A stretch of 64,000 nt of DNA from positions 2,315,560-2,379,559 of the forward strand of contig ML133383.1 in assembly GCA_003864495.1 (NCBI GenBank), in the 5' to 3' direction. Positions 24,143-38,358 of the stretch are shown here, in pieces (position 1 is the stretch's first letter; every line of letters starts with the position of its first letter). The notes under the pieces were generated by a model, which worked only from the letters and a program-made list of their open reading frames with translations, was not told where the DNA came from and did not search any database. The translations under genes and the position numbers were made by a program. This stretch comes from Nemopilema nomurai. Its lineage: Eukaryota; Cnidaria; Scyphozoa; Rhizostomeae; Rhizostomatidae.

Positions 24143-26222
24143 GCATCACATCGGAACGGGGGTCACTGCAAACCTCTTCTAATTACAAGTAATACACCGG
24201 AGCTCCAAATAGACAAAGAATAGAAAGGTCAAACTCTGAAACAAAAGGATACAATTGGAAAAAGGGTTGGGAGCCATGGCCCATACATCAGTGGTGAGAG
24301 GCCCTGGTGCTTGGATTTGGTTATGTGATCAGATCAAGATGGGTAAGTACAAGCTTTTTTTTATAAGGAACCTACCTCGAGGCCTAGTTCTAAAAGTTCC
24401 TTAATTTTTACTGCATATCAAGTGCCATATGCAAGTATTGGTTGCAAATGAATTGAGCCGGCTTTTTGATTCTTGATGCTTGCAGTCAAATCGAAAAGTT
24501 TCTTAGGGATTTCGTTTTTAGTAGTATAAGTTCTTTAAATATTTCGGCGTTCTACATGTAGGTTCCTTATAAAGTGGTTCCTTATAAAAAAGCATGTACC
24601 ATGAGCACAGAGGGTCGTCACGAATAAAGTTAAGCGAGAATGGAGGAAATGGCCATTATTGGTGCCTATGTGGGGCTTTTTGATCTACAACTCAAATCGG
24701 GTCAGGAATCAAAGCAATATGACGGATGTGACCTGTGAGCAAAACAGCTAGTTCTGTTGAAAATTCCCTCTTTGATAAAAGAAGGTCATGTATAATACCG
24801 AGAAATGGTTCAAATGAAAAACTTTCTCATAGCATCTATTCTTTCCCACGACTGTCCTTTGCAAGTGCTGATGAACTCAGGCGGCTCGTTTAAGGGCAAT
24901 TACGAAACGTCTTATTTCTCTACTTTAAACCACGGTTTGTAAAAACAAGCAAAGTTCTCTAACACCAAACCTGCTCTTTACAAACAATGAAAACCAATAG
25001 CACACAATTGAGGGAAGTGGTGTTAATAAAATATTAATTCATGCATTAAATCTAAAGTTTACGTTTAAGTACTATACAAGTAAAATTTTAAGCAGATAGC
25101 TGTCAGATGTATATTTTGCTGCGAAACTTACTTTAGAAATGAACTCCAATCAAATCAAGAAGCTGATAGGCATTTGATGACAGTTTCATTGCTTTTAAGT
25201 TTTATTTTGGAGCTTTGCCATGTAGATAGGCCGAAACAGAATAATTAAGGGTTGGAACATCTACGATTTGATTTTGAACAGAGGTACTATAAAAATGCTA
25301 ACAAAATTGCATATAAATACATATCAACTACGTTTTGATAAATACTATGAAGTAGCGATGATCTTCGATTTCGATCAGAAAACAGCCCATAAGCATGGAG
25401 AAAGCACCTGCATTCGAAGGAAAATTGTGATCGATCTTGATTTTTTGTCATGTGTAAATAAATAGCAGCAATGTCAAGAAAATAATATGCAATGAGACTA
25501 TCATTCATAGCAGATAAAAATGTTGATTGCAAGTGAAAGATCAGATTCCTCAAGCACCAATCAGGGAATGTATTACAGTATTGTCCCGCAAATAAGAAAC
25601 GAATTTTCAAGATACACAGACCTTTAACCCGTTTGATAAGAGACTGGTGAAGGTATGTAAAAAGGTTTGTTCCTTATTTTAAAGCTATCATGTAACTTAA
25701 TTCTTTGTAAAGCAGAGAGTAAACATTAATCTTACACATCTTACATCTTACACACTGACTATTTTGCTTCTGTCTGAGTAGGTGATCAATTGTATGATGT
25801 GGTTTTTCGTATAAGAAATATTACCTTGATTTTGACTGTATATCTCGTTTTAAAGAAACACATCAAACCTTGAATAAAAAAAGTTGTTTCTTCTATGTGG
25901 GACACTACTGCATTTAAATTTATGTACTCGAAGTTATTTTGCTGATGCAAGGTTAATTATTCATCTTTTACGTAACTAGTGTGTTTAGCTTATGGTCCTC
26001 TAGCAACGAAATTCGATTACTCCCATCACCACTCGTCTTTCTAACCAAAATCCCAACAACCAGTACATGATGCTACCCTGACTGGGTTCGAGCTATTTGT
26101 AATTCTTGTCAGTGTTTAATGAGAATGTTTAAATGTTAATCACGTTGTTAAAGCAGTACAATCAGAAACTTCCTTGTTTGAATTCTAGATTCCGACTGGC
26201 TCTCTCCTAGCCTGGTCGTCTT
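24143..26222. other. Intergenic, with one inverted-repeat element
   Basis: Between the possible small gene and the NAE1 stop there is no supported coding exon. The region contains the terminal-inverted-repeat element at 24342-24600 and otherwise AT-rich sequence. It should include the NAE1 3' UTR. Confidence 0.5.
24342..24600. mobile_element. Small inverted-repeat element (MITE-like)
   Basis: The left end GGTAAGTACAAGCTTTTTTT-TATAAGGAACC is matched in reverse by GGTTCCTTATAAAAAAGCAT-GTACC at the right end (24576-24600). The right arm carries a second partial copy, GTAGGTTCCTTATAAAG, next to it, pairing with AAGGAACCTAC of the left arm. About 260 bp, no coding capacity, no certain target duplication. 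Confidence 0.6.
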
Positions 26223-29200
26223 TCACAGCGCGAAAGTGAATGACGTTTCATCGATGGCATTGTAAATGAATGCATTGTCGACGGGGAGAAACTGTCTTGT
26301 TACGACTTTGATTACTTCGTGTGCGGCAATGCCTTAAAACAAAAACAGAAACGCATGATCTCCAGCTTTAAATAAAATGTACGATTTAGAATAATATGTC
26401 TTTCAGTAAAATCTATGCAACGTGTAGTTGAGCTACAGATAAAAATGAAGAATAATAAAGCTTAAATGTACACAAGCAGCTATATTTAATAATAGACTTT
26501 TATTTGACCTAGATTTATCTAAATATAGCAACTTTTCGCAAAAATTAAGGGGCTCCTTTAAGACAGAATTCCAAGCACCACATGTACCTCCGAAATCAAG
26601 AGAACATCCATGGGAACTTAGACTACACTCCTAGGGCGCATTCACTAAAGACAGTTGCGACGAAAAAATCCTTTAAAATCAGATAAAGGCCAAGATAATG
26701 TTGAGCTCTGGCAGCCATACTCTTTTGTTGAGACAGGGTGTCAAATAAAATCGCTCGAAGACTACTTCATTGCACCTTGCTTAGACATTATTACAGGCAC
26801 AAACAGAGAAAAAGGGCTTTAAACAAAATGTAGTTTATAGGATCTGTTTCAAAATACACAAAAAAATTTCAAAAATTTTGCTTGTATGTCAAAATTTTGG
26901 CCGAACATCCACATCTAATTCATATTTAGAAGAATTTGAATAAGCAAACGCCGTCTTACCTCCGATGATGGCGGATGTGGCGTGAAGTTGTGCTGCCCCA
27001 GCCCTGCACCTAAAAGACGTTTGAAATCCAGGGTTTAAAATACAGTCACCAACTGTAAATTTTGACATTTCAAAGTGAAATTTCAGTGTAAAAGTATGAG
27101 GTGGAATAAAAATACATAGGGTGAAATAAATCTGATCTAAATGGTTAAAAAGGATTGACTATAGACATCAATAGAAAACAAGATAAACAAACGAAGCAAT
27201 TGATATCTCGATGAACTGTGTAGTGTCAAGGTAATGAAGAAGGATGAAGCAGGCTGCAAATTGAGATGGGTGAACTAGTGAGGGAACTCAAAGAGCAACG
27301 AAAGGTTTGAAAGGGTACAAAATCATGATGGAAAGAGGGATAAAGAAAAAAGGAAGAAGCAAAAGATTAAAAAATGCCTGAAAGCAGAGGATGAGCAAAA
27401 CATATAAAAATCAGTTAATTTATATAAAAAAGACAGAGTTGAATATTAAGACAAAAAAGCAAAGGAGAATAGTACAATAACTTGTTAACTTAGATGCGCT
27501 TTGCCAGAGAAAAGAAACACCTGAGGATATCAAAGCCAGACTTGCATGCTCTGACAACAGAATAAACTACAAAATCAGTAAAAAAGAATGTGAATTCTTA
27601 CATTTCTCTAATGAAGTCATCTTTCACACCCACAGCAATATGGTATTCCCTTACCAATTCGCCGGCTATTGTCTGAAATGCAAAGCAGAATGTACTTTAA
27701 GGTTGAATGAAGAGAATGAGACTTTATAGTAGCCTTTATGAAGAGTAGGGAGTGCAGTCAAACTGCATTGCACTTTTCACGTTTGAAACTAAAAAGCCGA
27801 GGTTTGTTAGTCAAACCGCTTGCCTTGGAAACAGCGTAACTCATTATCTAAAAACAATGAGACTAATAGGCAATGTCTTCATATGTGAATAAAAGAAGCA
27901 AAAATGAATTCTGTGATCTTTGAAGGTCAAATGTCGATCAAAGGGTATTGCAAACAGCTACCAGGACATGCCTTCTGCTTTTCCATAGGGTCACAAAAGA
28001 AATTTTACCTAAAACAACCCTAACTTTATAAGATTAATTTTAACATAAAGATATCAAAATATACTTTACTCCTTTTACAATTTATAAAAAGAATTTGAAA
28101 TTGAATATACAACCTCGAAATAAATATTTTAGGGTGCGGGTCATTAAATAATGAAATTATGATGCAGGTCAAAGATTTATCAACGTAAGGAAATGCCTTT
28201 CATCGCAAACGTTTCTCTTATTATAGTAAGTATTGGAAAACACCTCCATTCAAATACACACAATAGTTTGGAGACTTATACAAAAATGGGAAAACGAACA
28301 AAACATAAAGATTAAAGAGAAGGTTAATGAAATTCGTTCAGCCAAAAATAAAAATTACCAGCTAGATAATTAAACAGCTTGTTAAAGACATGAAATATAA
28401 AGAACCAAAATGCTTTTCCTCTTCAGGTGACCATTTTCATTCACCATTTCTTCTATTCATTATCCCAGTTTCATAACACCGGTTGCAATTGAATACATTT
28501 TTTGCATCCTATACTTGTCAAACTAGTGACATAATTTCTGGATTCCATCTAAATATAAGATCTCCACTATATCTTCTGATAGCGACAAGGGTGTAAAGCA
28601 TGAATCACATGTTTTGCTCGGTAAATCTTTGAGGTATAAAGAATAGAACAATAAATTAGGGACCATCAAATATACTAAAGTAAAAGAAACTTGCACATCT
28701 GACCCAGTTCACAAGGACTCATTACAGTTAAATCAATAAGTGTACTGGACCTACTCTGATAATATATTTCACATATATTTACTACATATATATCGCAGCA
28801 TACTAAGCATTCATAAAAACGAGCTCATGCAAATAAACGTAAGACAAATAAAAGGAAAAAGTCACCTTAAGCTTCTCAAAGTCTTCTTCCAAGGATTTGT
28901 GGTGGGATCCTAAAATAAATCAAGGAAAATGTAGAAAAAGCATTTTTAAAACAAGAAATCCAAAATTCAAAAGAAAATCCACAAATCATGGAGCTAAGAA
29001 ATATCCAGGACTTGCTGTTTACATTCCATCGGAATATTTGCAAGCATGAAAAGGAATCTGCCTCGTTTCTATTCTTGATTAGGAATCTGTCTCGCTTCTA
29101 TCCTTGATTATTATATCCAAATCTAGGTGAAGTCAGCTAGACATGTAAACTAAAAGTTAATCAAAGGCTACAACTCGTGGACGCATTTTCTACGTTGATG

Positions 29201-32200
29201 TGACGTTTTAAGACTCGTTAACGGTTGTCATTTTAAGCTACATACTAACATATATATATATTTGTCTATTAATAACAAGATTATAACATTCATATTGGCA
29301 ATATTCATCGCATAGGCAATAGCTTTTCACTGAATTCAGTCGTTTCATAATCAAATTATATTATACTTAACAGGCAAGTTTTTTGTTCATTAAATTGCTA
29401 GGTAACCATCACCCCACCTGGTAGTTCTTTGTGCCGCTCTTCGAATATATTCACACTTCTTAGAAGTAAGTAAAGAAGAGCGAGTGAGTCTTCATTGTCT
29501 CCAATAACATCACCTATGTCAAGCATATGATCAAATATTTCATGAGATAAAAATAACAGAAATCGGGGTTGGCGAGGAGCAGATGAATGTAAACTGTTAC
29601 TAAGAAAAAATGCATGGGGAAAGGTTGCTAAAGCTTTACATTCCCATAACCTTCATAAGATGTTATATATTGATAAATCGATGTCAATAACTTCGTTTAA
29701 GAGCACTATAAGTAGGCGATAAAGCAATAGCAAGAGGGTAAAAGGTTTTCGTTAGTTGCTTAAAAGTTGCTTACTCTTCGTATTCGATTACGTCGTTGAA
29801 GCAAATGTTAATCACTCACCAATTTTGTAGGAATTCCCCTCCACAGCGTGGCGCAGCTCGATCGAAAGGGGATGTCCAGACATGGCGTGCAGAAAATACG
29901 CATTTTTACCTGAAAATTATTAACACAACCGTTGAATATATATCGAATATCAATCACGGTTATCATTACAGCAATTGAAGGCGACAAGTGAAAAACATTT
30001 AAATATCTTGGTAATCCGTTAGGCTAAAATAAAACATGCTGTATCATAATAATAATCATCATAATAAACTTCAGTTCCAAAACAACCCAAGCAGATAGAA
30101 ACCTTGTTAGTAAACCATGAATGGAAAGAACTAGTATATACCTCTGACGTATCTACTTTAAACTGGATGGACAATCAGATCTATAGTTCACTACGAAATT
30201 CTTCATAATCAGAAGAGCCAAATAATTGATTTTATGACGGCTGCTTTAAACATCAAACATGATCACACTATAAACAAAATAAACAGAACATGGAAAACGT
30301 ACAGAATAACTTGGTGTCTTCAATCTTTATAAAGTCACTTTCCTGTAGAGTAATATGCAATAAAGTGCCATGATTTCCATCAATGCAATGAATTTTTATC
30401 TAGAATGTCTATTAAGATTCTACTTCTACAAAAACTTACGATGAATGAAGTGAAAATTAAACCTACTTCAAAGATGATTTTTTGTCATAAATTAAAGATT
30501 TGTACTATCCAATCCAGTTTAAAAAGAAAACTTAACCACACTGGTCGAGATCCTTAATTCACATAGAAGAAGACTCCTTTTTCCAATCATTTGAATTCGT
30601 CCTCATTCACCCCTTTGTGTACCTTCATTACATCTCATTTTAGCACCCGCCCCCTTCTATCTGGCTCTAAACAAGCTGCTTGGCCCCTGTCAACAAATCC
30701 ACTCCTTAATATTTTTTTCATTGCAGAAACCCCTACTTTATATGAAACATAAAGAAAAAACATAGTTATTAAGCAAGTGGACAGATCACTAACCAGTTGC
30801 ATATCGGTCAAGCACTGCTCCACAATTTCATGAACGCATTCTACATCTTTCGTTGCTTGCTCCTTGTAACTGTACAAGACAATTTATCAACATGACATAA
30901 TGAATGTTGGTGTATATAAATGTGTCAATTTCGCTTGTTAAGAGCATTACTAACCATATGCAATAGAAGGAAATTCAACCACGTGTTGTTATCCCTTTCC
31001 TTTAAAATTTGCCAAAACATTGAAAGAACAGGCAGCACTCTTGAAAGAACATTCGTGAAAAATATCCTGTTACTCCAAGCATAATTTATCTATCAATTTT
31101 GAAACTAGCTAAATTCTTGAAACTATATTTTCAAATCACACACCCTTAATATCTGATTGAGATCTCAGTTTATGTAAAACAGTGCTCTTCATATTAAACG
31201 CTCACAAAACTTTGTATGAAAACTCGCTGGCGAAGTTCAAGTAGAACGAACCGATGCTCATTAGTTTTAATTGGTACACTTATTGCCACGGAATAACGGT
31301 GATAACGCGGAATTTCAATCGCTTTGTGGATACTTACACATTCTGCAGCTGAATGTATCTTGCAGAATCAGAAAACATATCAGGAATAGAGCCCCTTAGT
31401 GGTAGTGCGCCTAAAAGGAAAGTTTCATTTCTTAACACTACATGAAAAAGGGGAATCATGTCAAATGCCTAAAAATATCCTTAAACGAGGCTCAGAATGA
31501 AGAAGAAAAAAGGTATGTATGTGCTTGGAAACGTTGCTGAATCGAAAGTTTTGACTACACATATAAAAAAGATTATAGCAGAAAAGATACTCTGTCAACA
31601 GGGCCTGGCTTATCCCCATTTACACAATATTATACGAAGGAGAGAAACTCAATCAACTTTGATAAGGTTTGTCCAATCGGCAAAAGAATTAGATAAATTC
31701 GCACCAATTGACCAAAAAATAAGCTAATGGTTTAGTTTTAACTTACATTTATAAATATATTTACTCAATATAATATAAACATACCCGTGTTGCAATGAAA
31801 TTCCTTTACTGCTCTTGCAAGAATCCAAAACTCCAAATTCTACCAGAAATGCAAAGACTAACATGATTATAAACATACTTGTCCACTAGTCCACAATTTC
31901 TGTCGTGGTTTAAGGCTCAATTTGCATGCATTTCATTATTATAATTTTCCTTCTGAGGGTTCCCTTAGTTGGCTTTTGATAATTCATCTTTTTAAAATCA
32001 TCTTTTCTTTATCGTGAAACATTATAAAAAATAATGTTTTAAATGAAACCAGGAGGCGAAGAACAATAAGATTTCGTCATTTTGAGCAAAATATTCACTT
32101 TCATCAAGATAAAAATCATTTCATTCAAGTGTTCCATGAAACATCAAAACGTTTCCAAACGAAATATAATCTCTTTTGAAAGCCATAAAACACGATGAAC

Positions 32201-35200
32201 TTCTTAGCACTAACACATGAATATTTTATAAAAAAAATAAAAAAGAAGAAGAAGATCACTCACAGGCTCTGAAGGGTGCTGACAGCGATGTGAATTGAAA
32301 ATCTCGTTTACGTTGCTTGGCACCTTGAACGAAAAAGAAGATGCCTGTAAACACACAGAATCACTCCACGGCTAAAGAGGCTGTCTTGCAGTAATCATAA
32401 TTATATCTGCAATGACTTTCTTAAGAAATACCCAAAGTACATTTTACTTAGAAAAACGAAAATCATGCATCAGCAATCGTCTAATTACAAACCTTAGTGT
32501 TTACAAGAACATTGTTGACATTTTTTACAGCTTCGTCAAAGTTTTCTTCCAGCTCTTCAACGCCTTGATCATTCTTCAGAACACCTAAAATTACAAATGG
32601 CAATAAGGTTAGATCGTTGGAAATAACAGCTCAGGACACAATTACCTCTGACAAGCTAAGTCTCTAGAATATAATTTATATCAAGATATCATTTTACCTT
32701 CAGAGAAAGTACATAATTACCTTGTGATATCATATTTCTAAAAGCTGATTTCTCCTTGAAATTCTTTGGCCAGCAGCCGTCATGCTGGAAAATAATCTCA
32801 AATTAATTAATAGGTCGTTAAAGAACATAAGCCGAAAAATATACCAGATACTCGAGTAATGCATGGAATTTCGTGAATGAACTAATTTTCCACATCCATG
32901 CCTTCCATGGCTACCCTAAGTGCGAGATAATGGATGCCAGTAAAGAGAAAATTCATCAGACTTGAGAGGGACTTTCAGAAAGCATGATGATTGAACATAA
33001 AAAGTTTAGACAGTCTAAGAAAACGACTGACATGAATGGTAATTTCTATTTACTACCTAGCAAACGATTTCGAATAAAATTGTGTTTAGAAAAGACTGCA
33101 GAGCTACAGGTTCTGGTTAAAAGTGACAATTGCATACAATGTATGTGAGTGACGGCTCATCTAACATTGCTCAATTTACATAATGCTTAGAACTTAAAAG
33201 ATTCAAACCGTGAAATTGCGAGGCTGTATGGGTGAATGCATGGACGCTTGAAACTAAAAGGATCACTGAGTAGATGGCAAAAGAAGGGGATGTTAAGCTT
33301 TGAATTACCTCAGCCTTCCATTTCTCTAGATATTTGTAGATTATAACGAGGTACGGCACGTGACTATGGTCCTACAAAAAACAAGCAGGAAAAAAACATT
33401 CTTAAAAATACTTAAAAAATATAAGAGTACATAGTTACGTTGGGTTAACAAAAACATATATAGCAGAGAATGGTAAGAATACATCAAGTGAAGAATACAT
33501 TTGACACATTGGTTTATGATTTTTGTCGTTCGTATGTCACCGTAGGCAAGCAGCCATCTACTTCAACATTTCATTCAAGTCTAAAGGCGAAATTTTGAGG
33601 AAATCAAAACTGACCAAAACATGGGTTTTTGAGCTGGGATATGGTGCAGTAGAGATGATACTTTATCAAAAAGGTAGTTTGGCCATTCATTTTCCACCTT
33701 GTGGCTGGCAAGGATCCGCTGGGGCCCCACAATCTCAAAGTCAGGCACTTTAAACACGGTCTCTCCCTACAAGTGACAGCCAACCCATCTCCCGTGGTAC
33801 AAGTGCTAGTTAAAGCGCATTGGCTTACCTGTTTATCCATCGATTCCAGATCCATGGTGTTCATGTAATCTACTAAACCCGGGAAGGGCATATCGAGCCT
33901 TAGATCTTCATGGCTATTGTCAGGATGTGCTTCAACCACTGAAAGAGAAAAGCAAGTATCAGATGTTACCATGTAGAATGAGCAAAAACATGGCCTAGAT
34001 TGGACAGATGCATCCTATAAATGGGAACACTTTTGCGACCAATCACAGCGATCATCCAGCGCAAATTCAGATTTCAATGCTACCATCAACAAATTGAGAT
34101 TCATTTTTGCCTAGATTCATTCAATAGTAACTAGTTAACGTAAGGCCTTCTACAACTGGTAGCTTTGGACAACTGTCTGACCACTCAGTATTGCAGCATG
34201 TTTTTCAAAGTACTGGAGTGTCTACAAATAGTAAAAAGCTAAACCACACGATACAGCAATAAGGTACTGTGTAGTTTTGCCTGGAGCTAGGAATCGAAGA
34301 ATTGGACAGATGAAGACGATTCGAGGACATCACTTCACCTGTGTGCTCCTTCACAATCAGCCGAATGTATCCAACGAACCCACGGACCTCGCAGATCAGC
34401 AGCGGGATGTTTGCGCGCCATAACAAATCAGACAGCTTGAGAAGATCGCTAAGGTGCAAACAAAATCATTGAGTAGCTGGTTAATAACTAAAGAGCGAAA
34501 ATACTAACGGCTGAAAATGTTATTTAGAAGAATTAATTAGAGCCAAAAACTGACAAATACGCATGTTAATCTTTCTTTGTGGTAATTTCACAAATAATGC
34601 TTATAGCTCCGCAAGTTCCTCTCTTCAAAATCTTCTCTTTGACAATCTCCATAAACCCCTTCTTTTTCTGTTACGTCCCTGTCATTTTCCTCTTAACTTC
34701 GTTCTACCTCCTCTTCTATCCATTCCACTTCTTTCTCAACCTCTCGACATTCTTTCCCTCCTTTCAGCTCTCCTTGTAGCTCCTTCTTTCTCCCGCAAAC
34801 GCATTTAACAAAATTACTTCCCCCTTACTCGTTATCCTTTCGCCCCTGTTGCGCCATTATTTCCCTAGACTGAAGACTGAAATTAAATCTAGCAACAGCC
34901 AGGGTATTAGTTGAATTTTCGATTTTAATATCGTAATTCATATTAGCTGTGGATAAAGCTCTTCAATGAGAATGGGAATTGCGCTCATTAAGTAAATTGA
35001 CGGGCAAAGAACACCGGCAAACAATGACAACTCTAGAGTTGTTGTCAATCTTGGTCAATGGGTCAACTTGATTTCAGGCATCAAGTTCAGGCAACTACTG
35101 ATTCACTAATGAGGACGAGAAGCAAAAAAAAAATTATTGTCAAATGTATATAATTTGGTATTCAATGAATTATTAATGGCTCACAGAACTCTAATTCCCA

Positions 35201-37948
35201 CAAGTATTTTTAAGGTACAAGCGGTTTCTCTAAGGGCTTGCTCAACACAAAAGCAACAGGTCTAGACAGAATAAACAAACAACACAAGAAAAAGTTTAAA
35301 CTAACTGATCGTTCAGATCTGATGCAATGACAATTGTGAATTCTTTGTAAAACTCTGGATCAGTCTCAACAAGCTCTCCAGGATCCTAGAAATGAGGGTG
35401 AATGATGAATTTAGGTGCATGTGAAAATCAAAGGCAATCTTTCCCGCAATTAAACAAGACTAAAAATATTATGATCTAACACACATATAACTAATGTTGG
35501 GATCTTATCATTACATAGCATAGCTTTTAACTTAGCTTATTCAAACTGTTTAAGAATTGCATGATATGTGCAATAATGTTAACTGCACACAAGTGCTCTG
35601 CAGTTTGTGATTTGGAAGGAACGTTATGAAATTTTACAGCATCTGGAATAACCCAGCAAGGCTGAAAAGGTAATACAATGTCCAGATGCACTCACACTTA
35701 ATTAGAAATCATCTTCAAATAAATAATTAAAACTCTATCTATCCAACAATTAGCACACTAATGTACAATCACCAAGAGACATTAAACATTAATTTCAAAC
35801 ATAATCTTGAAATAATTACTAAAAAAGGTTTTCAACAGCAGATGACTCAGCAAAATAATGTGTACATGTTAACTTATTAAAAGGTGGAAACGGCTGTTTA
35901 AAACTATAGAAAGCATTGTTAGAAAGTTGTTAATAATTGATTGAATAGAAAATGAGAGCTTGCTTTGAAACAGATGCAGTTATGTTTGTATTAATGCAGA
36001 TCAATCATGCAGCGGGCGTTTTGGTGAAGAAATTTTCACAAGGGTGACCAACTGCCCCTATAGTTTTTCTCACAAGGGTGATCAACCATTCAAAAATGTT
36101 TGTTGAAAGAAAGTCTGTCAGAACCTTAAGGGAAGTAATAATTTTTTAATGTCTACCTAAAGTTTGATTACCTAATGCATCAATACTCTAAATTTAAAAC
36201 TAAGACATTTTATGCTACTCCATTTATGTCAACAATGAAGAAATGGTGGTTTACTCTAATTGACAATTTGACTTTAAACGCAAGATTACCACGACTTTTC
36301 GGAACAGAAAACAGGAAAAGATGTTTGACCTGCTACTTAAAACTTGAAGATGATTCTTGCAATTAGTGTTGTATCAACTTGTTTTCTTAGTTCCTCTAAG
36401 GGTATGAGGTAAAATCTGATTATTTAACAAAGATAACAAAAATAGCATGCTTTGATAATAAAAGTAGTGACATGCTTTTAATAGGGAGATAACTACAAGT
36501 AACCTAGGCAACTGGTGAGGGCAATCTTCGTAAAACAAAAAGGCTTGCATGCAGTGATAAAAGGACCAAATAACTGACCAGGGCATAGATTGAGATTTAT
36601 GAAATACAGATTACGTGAAGACCTATATAGCCAAAGGAAATCACACAAACCTGGGCAAAAAAACTCCCATGAACATCCTCGTTCAGCTCCTGGAGAAGCT
36701 TACAAGCACACTGTGCTCTTGACTGGAACAAAAAACATATATTCAACACTTGCATTATGTGATTTAGAGCAAGAAAGAGGATTTTCTTCATTATGTCAAT
36801 TCATGAAACAAAAAAATCCAGAGGGGTGGGACCTCACCTTTCCAAGACTGTCTATATCCAAGAAAAAACTGAAAGAGAAACAGTATATAATCTAAGATAC
36901 GAGTCTCAAAGAAATGTCTTTTAATATAATTACACACTAGAAAATGGTTAGTGAAAAATGGTAAACAAATGAATGCAATCAAACAAAGGTAACACAAACA
37001 TGAAGTCAAACAAAAGCACATGTAATCTATGTTATTTCAACATGCAACATTCTCAGGAATAGCATGAACTGATAAGTATTATAAAATAATCTCATACTTG
37101 TTCCCTAGATCTTCCTCTTTCACAGTGTGGTTATCAACAATAACAAACTTTCCAATACCTGAAATGCAGTTTCAAAGTCAATCAAAAGAGAGCTAAAACA
37201 GCATACATCAAGACTACAAAAAATATTACAAATTCAATTTAGGCATAAATAATAATCAATTGTCACATGCTAATGGTGTAAATTTACAGCCATAATTAAA
37301 TAGGACTTGAACAATAATAACTCTAGTTACCAGGGAGAATCAGACACTTTAGTGTTTCAACTCCAGTGGCTGATGCATTTATCAAACAGACTTTTGCATT
37401 CTCAAGTTCTCTTTGGCCATGATCACCCCATAGTCTAGAAGAGAATTAAATCATTGCTTATCCAATATATCCAATATTGAACTTATTGCTTATTGTCATA
37501 ATTGTTATAGTAATATACAAATTATAATAATAATTACCATCATCATCGTCATTTGATTAAAATCACAACACTAGAATTGAAAAAAGGTTGGCTTATACCG
37601 CAGTAAGGACAGCCAGTAGGACATCTAAAGCTTAAATCTGTAATACCTCTAATTATAATGGCATCTTCGCTATATGCATATGGATACGTATAGATTCTGC
37701 ATAAATCAAATCTTCTTAAGATCTTCAAGGGCAGTTTTTAAAAAGACTCCGATCGCATCAACTCTTCTTCTATTAAGGAAGAGTGGATTGCGAAGAAGGT
37801 ATTTCTAAAAATTGTCTTTTGAAACAACGCACCTTAATTGTCTGTCATACTTCTTTTCCTTATCAATGTTATCCTTGTTCTCTCCGGGTCGTGACATCTT
37901 TGCTATCGATTCTGGTAAGCTGCCCTCATCTGTTTCCTTCCTTTTCAT
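26223..37948 (-). CDS. NAE1: NEDD8-activating enzyme E1 regulatory subunit (NAE1/APPBP1)
   Basis: With UBA3 it forms the E1 that adenylates NEDD8 and starts cullin neddylation. Twenty-two in-phase exons give 555 aa (human 534): 37833-37948, 37331-37434, 37098-37158, 36838-36868, 36651-36722, 35306-35385, 34339-34448, 33829-33938, 33309-33371, 32721-32784, 32493-32584, 32264-32323, 31785-31839, 31338-31410, 30794-30869, 30303-30342, 29820-29909, 29418-29513, 28866-28909, 27602-27672, 26960-27009, 26223-26332. Family marks: [14 protein letters not shown] (33-46), [12 protein letters not shown] (72-83), [53 protein letters not shown] and the C-terminal [10 protein letters not shown]. The subunit naturally lacks the catalytic Cys. 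The N terminus is longer than in human; Met18 is an alternative start. Exon 12 has two acceptors 21 nt apart. Confidence 0.97.
29052..29109. repeat. Duplicated 29-bp segment in a NAE1 intron
   Basis: AGGAATCTGYCTCGYTTCTA followed by TYCTTGATT occurs twice in direct tandem with three differences. It lies in the intron between exons 18 and 19 of NAE1, so it has no coding effect. Confidence 0.75.
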
Positions 37949-38358
37949 TTTCTAATCAGTCATGCTGAACAACAGTAAAATATAAAAGAAAAATAGCCGT
38001 GACTCTCTTTATCGGCACCAGAACCCTTCCGATAAGAAATCTCCTTGCGGACTCCTTGGGTAAATTCACGAAGATGCGGGGCAGATGGTCTTAAGCTAAC
38101 TCTCATACAAATGCGATTTGAACATCCAAGTCACTTTCTGTCACGCTATATAACTGCTTTGCTTCACGATATACCTGCAAATGCTTTGATTAGCACCAAG
38201 CAATTTTCCCTTCTTTTTAAAATCTCCGGCACAATTGCACAGTCATTAGAAGAGCGTCCCCAATTTCAGGCCAACTCGCCTCGTTCAGGCTTCGCAGCAA
38301 TACAAAAAGAGACAGTTTTCATGGCAACGATTTCAAGCCAAAGTTCTTGTTGTTAAAA
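37949..38358. promoter_or_regulatory. Bidirectional intergenic region between NAE1 and the LRRC72-like gene
   Basis: The two start codons face away from each other across 410 bp, so this interval must hold both 5' UTRs and both core promoters. No TATA box is evident in either direction, which fits divergent CpG- or Inr-type promoters. The interval is locally less AT-rich than its surroundings. Confidence 0.6.

Noticed and set aside
36036..36085. Repeated CACAAGGGTGAYCAAC motif
   Set aside because: Only two short copies in a NAE1 intron; too little to interpret.
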